From Lachnospiraceae bacterium UBA7110 (GTDB lineage Bacteria > Bacillota > Clostridia > Lachnospirales > Lachnospiraceae), in contig DKYC01000159.1 of the NCBI GenBank assembly GCA_002492295.1, forward strand, positions 1 to 14,530: a stretch of DNA of 14,530 bases. Reading direction: 5' to 3'. Under the pieces are notes generated by a model that saw only the letters and a list, made by a program, of their open reading frames with translations, had not been told where the DNA came from and did not search any database. Shown here in pieces: positions 12,767-14,530 of the stretch; positions within the stretch are counted from its first letter, which is position 1, and each line of letters begins with the position of its first letter. A program made the position numbers and the translations under genes.

Positions 12767-14185
12767 TTAGTTCATCGGCAGCTTGTATACCGTCTCATCA
12801 TGACCGTTCAGCTTTGGCATAGACCGCTCCTGTAACGATTCATATGTCTTTAGCGTCGCAACACTCTTGTATGCAGGTCTGATAATCTTGTCAACGTTAA
12901 TCAGTTCCTCCATCCGGTGCGCGCTCCAGCCGACAATTCTTGCAATCGCAAAAATCGGCGTGTAAAGCTCCAGCGGAATATCCAGCATACTGTACACGAA
13001 TCCGCTGTAAAAATCCACATTTGCGCTGACGCCCTTGTAAATCCTGCACTTCTCGGCAATAACCTCCGGCGCAAGCCGCTCAATCATTGAATACAAGTCA
13101 AAATCGTCATGACGCTTCTTTTCCGTCGCAAGCCGTTCCACAAAAGTCTTAAACACCAGTGCCCTCGGGTCGGAAATTGAGTATACCGCGTGTCCCATCC
13201 CATAAATCAGACCGCTCCTGTCAAACGCCTCCTTGTTCAGCAGCCGGTACAGATACGCCCTTACCTGGTCCTCATCGGTCACATCGTCAACATTGCGCCG
13301 TAAATCCTCCATCATCTGAACGACCTTAATATTCGCACCGCCGTGCTTTGGACCCTTCAGCGAAGAAAGCGCCGCCGCAATCACCGAATAAGTATCGGAG
13401 CCGGCACTCGTCACAACCCTTGTCGTAAACGTCGAGTTGTTACCACCGCCGTGTTCCATATGAAGCACAAGCGCCGCGTCAAGCACCTTCGCCTCTATCG
13501 CCGTATAAGACATATCCGGTCTTAACATCCGGAGCAGGTTCTCCGCCGTCGAAAGATTAGGATCCGGTCTGTGGATATACAGGCTCTCGTCACATTCATA
13601 ATGGTTGTACGCATGATATCCGTAAACGGAAAGCATCGGAAAAACACTGATCAGCATCAGACTTTGGCGCAGCACATTGCCAAGCGACATATCCTTTACC
13701 GTATCGTCATACGAAGCAAGCGTCAGCACGCTCTTTGTCAGCGAATTCATAATATCATGGCTCGGCGCCTTCATAATAACGTCACGCACAAAATTCGTAG
13801 GGAGTGTCATGCTGCAGCCCAGCGTACGCTTAAAATCCGTAAGCTGCTCCCTGTTTGGCAGACTGCCAAACAGCAGCAGGTACGCGCACTCCTCAAACCC
13901 GAAACGGTTGTCCTGGTTAAAGCCCCGCACCAAATCAAAAATATTGTAGCCCCTGTAATATAACTGTCCATCACACGGAACAGTCTTTCCGTCAATCTCC
14001 TCCGAGGACTTTATCATGGAAATATTGGTCAGCCCCGACAGCACACCTTTGCCGTTTTTGTCACGCAGCCCTCTTTTTACGCCGTACGTGTCAAACAGTT
14101 CCGGGTCAATGGCGCTGTTGTCCACGCATATTTTTGTATACTTATCCGTAAACGCATTAATTGTATCTTCTATCTTTGTTCCCAT
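12767..14185 (-). CDS. gltA: Citrate synthase
   Basis: Condenses acetyl-CoA and oxaloacetate to citrate; in anaerobic clostridia the product usually leads to 2-oxoglutarate and glutamate rather than a full cycle. The 472 residues are somewhat longer than the common 370-430, with a longer N-terminal region. Active-site residues are all present: His281 in GPKHGGAN, His332 in GMGHAVY and Asp391 in NVDFYSG, with HMEHGGGNNSTFTTR before them. The ATG at 14183-14185 follows AGGTGTAGGGT. Two tandem promoters and an ARG-box-like palindrome lie upstream. No strong terminator is seen after the stop, so some transcripts may continue into rimP. A 2-methylcitrate synthase activity cannot be excluded from sequence alone. 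Confidence 0.95.
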   Translation of the reverse strand: MGTKIEDTINAFTDKYTKICVDNSAIDPELFDTYGVKRGLRDKNGKGVLSGLTNISMIKSSEEIDGKTVPCDGQLYYRGYNIFDLVRGFNQDNRFGFEECAYLLLFGSLPNREQLTDFKRTLGCSMTLPTNFVRDVIMKAPSHDIMNSLTKSVLTLASYDDTVKDMSLGNVLRQSLMLISVFPMLSVYGYHAYNHYECDESLYIHRPDPNLSTAENLLRMLRPDMSYTAIEAKVLDAALVLHMEHGGGNNSTFTTRVVTSAGSDTYSVIAAALSSLKGPKHGGANIKVVQMMEDLRRNVDDVTDEDQVRAYLYRLLNKEAFDRSGLIYGMGHAVYSISDPRALVFKTFVERLATEKKRHDDFDLYSMIERLAPEVIAEKCRIYKGVSANVDFYSGFVYSMLDIPLELYTPIFAIARIVGWSAHRMEELINVDKIIRPAYKSVATLKTYESLQERSMPKLNGHDETVYKLPMN

Positions 14186-14194
14186 ACCCTACAC

Positions 14195-14210
14195 CTGAAT
14201 AATTATTCAG
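14195..14210. promoter_or_regulatory. ARG-box-like palindrome before citrate synthase
   Basis: CTGAATAATTATTCAG is a perfect 16-base palindrome. Its core matches the ArgR/AhrC ARG box TGAAT-WWWW-ATTCA at every defined position. It lies 10 bases before the citrate synthase ATG, downstream of both promoters, next to the ribosome site. Only one clear box is visible; ArgR usually uses pairs. In RNA it could also fold as a hairpin next to the ribosome site. Confidence 0.55.
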
Positions 14211-14299
14211 CGCGCTCCTGCCAAATACCGCCAAAATCCACGCCTTATAACTATTTCCTTTCCTGATTATTTCTGCATTAACATATCTGCTTACCTTTT

Positions 14300-14328
14300 A
14301 TTATATCTGAAAACAGATTGTATAACAA
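14300..14328 (-). promoter_or_regulatory. Proximal promoter P1 of citrate synthase
   Basis: On the minus strand TTGTTA (14323-14328), a 17-base spacer and a perfect TATAAT (14300-14305). The predicted start is near 14293, with a leader of about 108 bases. Confidence 0.7.
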
Positions 14329-14356
14329 GTGAATTAAGTATTAACTTTTTTTAAAC

Positions 14357-14385
14357 ATTATAAATTTCTGAAAAAATTATGACAA
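14357..14385 (-). promoter_or_regulatory. Distal promoter P2 of citrate synthase
   Basis: On the minus strand TTGTCA (14380-14385), a 17-base spacer and a perfect TATAAT (14357-14362). It lies 57 bases upstream of P1 in the same orientation. The region is AT-rich, so a chance match is possible, but exact spacing and boxes support it. Confidence 0.65.
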
Positions 14386-14448
14386 CAGAACCTTCAGAAT
14401 TCCTATGAAAGACAACCTGATATTCCTAATAAGAGCTCAAAATAAGAA

Positions 14449-14480
14449 TCAAAAGCACCTGAAAACCTGTCAGGCGCTTT
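14449..14480 (-). terminator. Intrinsic terminator of the tRNA transcript
   Basis: In the minus-strand transcript AAAGCGCCTG (14471-14480) pairs with CAGGTGCTTT (14452-14461) over ten pairs, one of them G-U, with a nine-base loop and T-rich bases after it. It lies about 30 bases after the tRNA 3' end. Confidence 0.8.
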
Positions 14481-14508
14481 CCTGGGTTGGGCTGTTTTAA
14501 ACAGTCAA

Positions 14509-14530
14509 CAGCTCGTAGGGGAATCGAACC
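14509..14530 (-). tRNA. 3' end of a tRNA, identity not determined (cut by the window edge)
   Basis: The minus strand begins GGTTCGATTCCCCT, the T-loop and 3' side of the T stem, then ACGAGCT as the 3' side of the acceptor stem and G as the likely discriminator base. CCA is not encoded. The anticodon and 5' half are outside the window. A final U72 with G73 would be compatible with tRNA-Trp (A1-U72, G73), but this is weak. A terminator follows at 14449-14480. Confidence 0.75.

Larger units (their letters stand above)
14186..14508. other. Gene-free regulatory region between the tRNA and citrate synthase
   Basis: These 323 bases hold no credible ORF. From right to left they contain a small palindrome (CTGTTTTAAACAG, 14492-14504), the tRNA terminator (14449-14480), about 60 bases with nothing I can name (14386-14448), two tandem promoters, a leader of about 108 bases, and the ARG-box-like palindrome. 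The middle part is very AT-rich. Confidence 0.7.

Noticed and set aside
14492..14530. tRNA 3' end as an attachment site for an integrated element
   Set aside because: No integrase, no second copy of the tRNA end and only core genes follow in this window.

Overview
The window looks like a core chromosomal segment of an anaerobic Firmicute of the Clostridia, most likely a Lachnospiraceae relative. This rests on gene order, codon style, the T-box-controlled thrS, strong AAAGGAG-type ribosome sites, and a ThrRS and IF2 of clostridial type. It is inference, since no 16S or database search was available. Nearly everything lies on the minus strand, so transcription runs from high to low coordinates.

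Layout in transcription order. At the right edge is the 3' end of a tRNA (14509-14530, cut by the window) with a terminator. A 300-base regulatory stretch follows, holding two tandem sigma-A-type promoters and a perfect ARG-box-like palindrome, and then citrate synthase (12767-14185). A promoter and a terminator-like leader hairpin at 12624-12712 start a nine-gene operon: rimP, nusA, ylxR, ylxQ, infB, rbfA, nrnA, truB, ribF (4056-12611). This is the classic nusA-infB cluster. It joins 30S maturation (RimP, RbfA), transcription elongation/termination (NusA), translation initiation (IF2), small RNA-binding proteins (YlxR, YlxQ), tRNA pseudouridylation (TruB), nanoRNA/pAp turnover (NrnA) and flavin cofactor synthesis (RibF). 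Genes overlap or sit within 0-40 bases of each other.

Downstream lies a secreted SH3-NlpC/P60 cell-wall hydrolase (2694-3941) with its own strong promoter and three phased WalR-type half-sites over its start of transcription. Next comes the only plus-strand gene, a two-helix small membrane protein (2322-2585). It is convergent with the hydrolase, with which it shares a terminator, and divergent from a SEC-C motif protein (1624-2139). The left end is thrS (N-terminal 382 codons only), behind its own promoter and a complete threonine-type T-box leader.

I found no mobile element, CRISPR array, phage gene or defence system. The genes are ordinary. The material worth a second look is regulatory: the WalR-like triple site, the ARG-box-like palindrome before citrate synthase, the attenuator-like hairpin before rimP, and the unusually close divergent promoters near 2240. 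No decisive case for a wholly new system can be made from this sequence alone.
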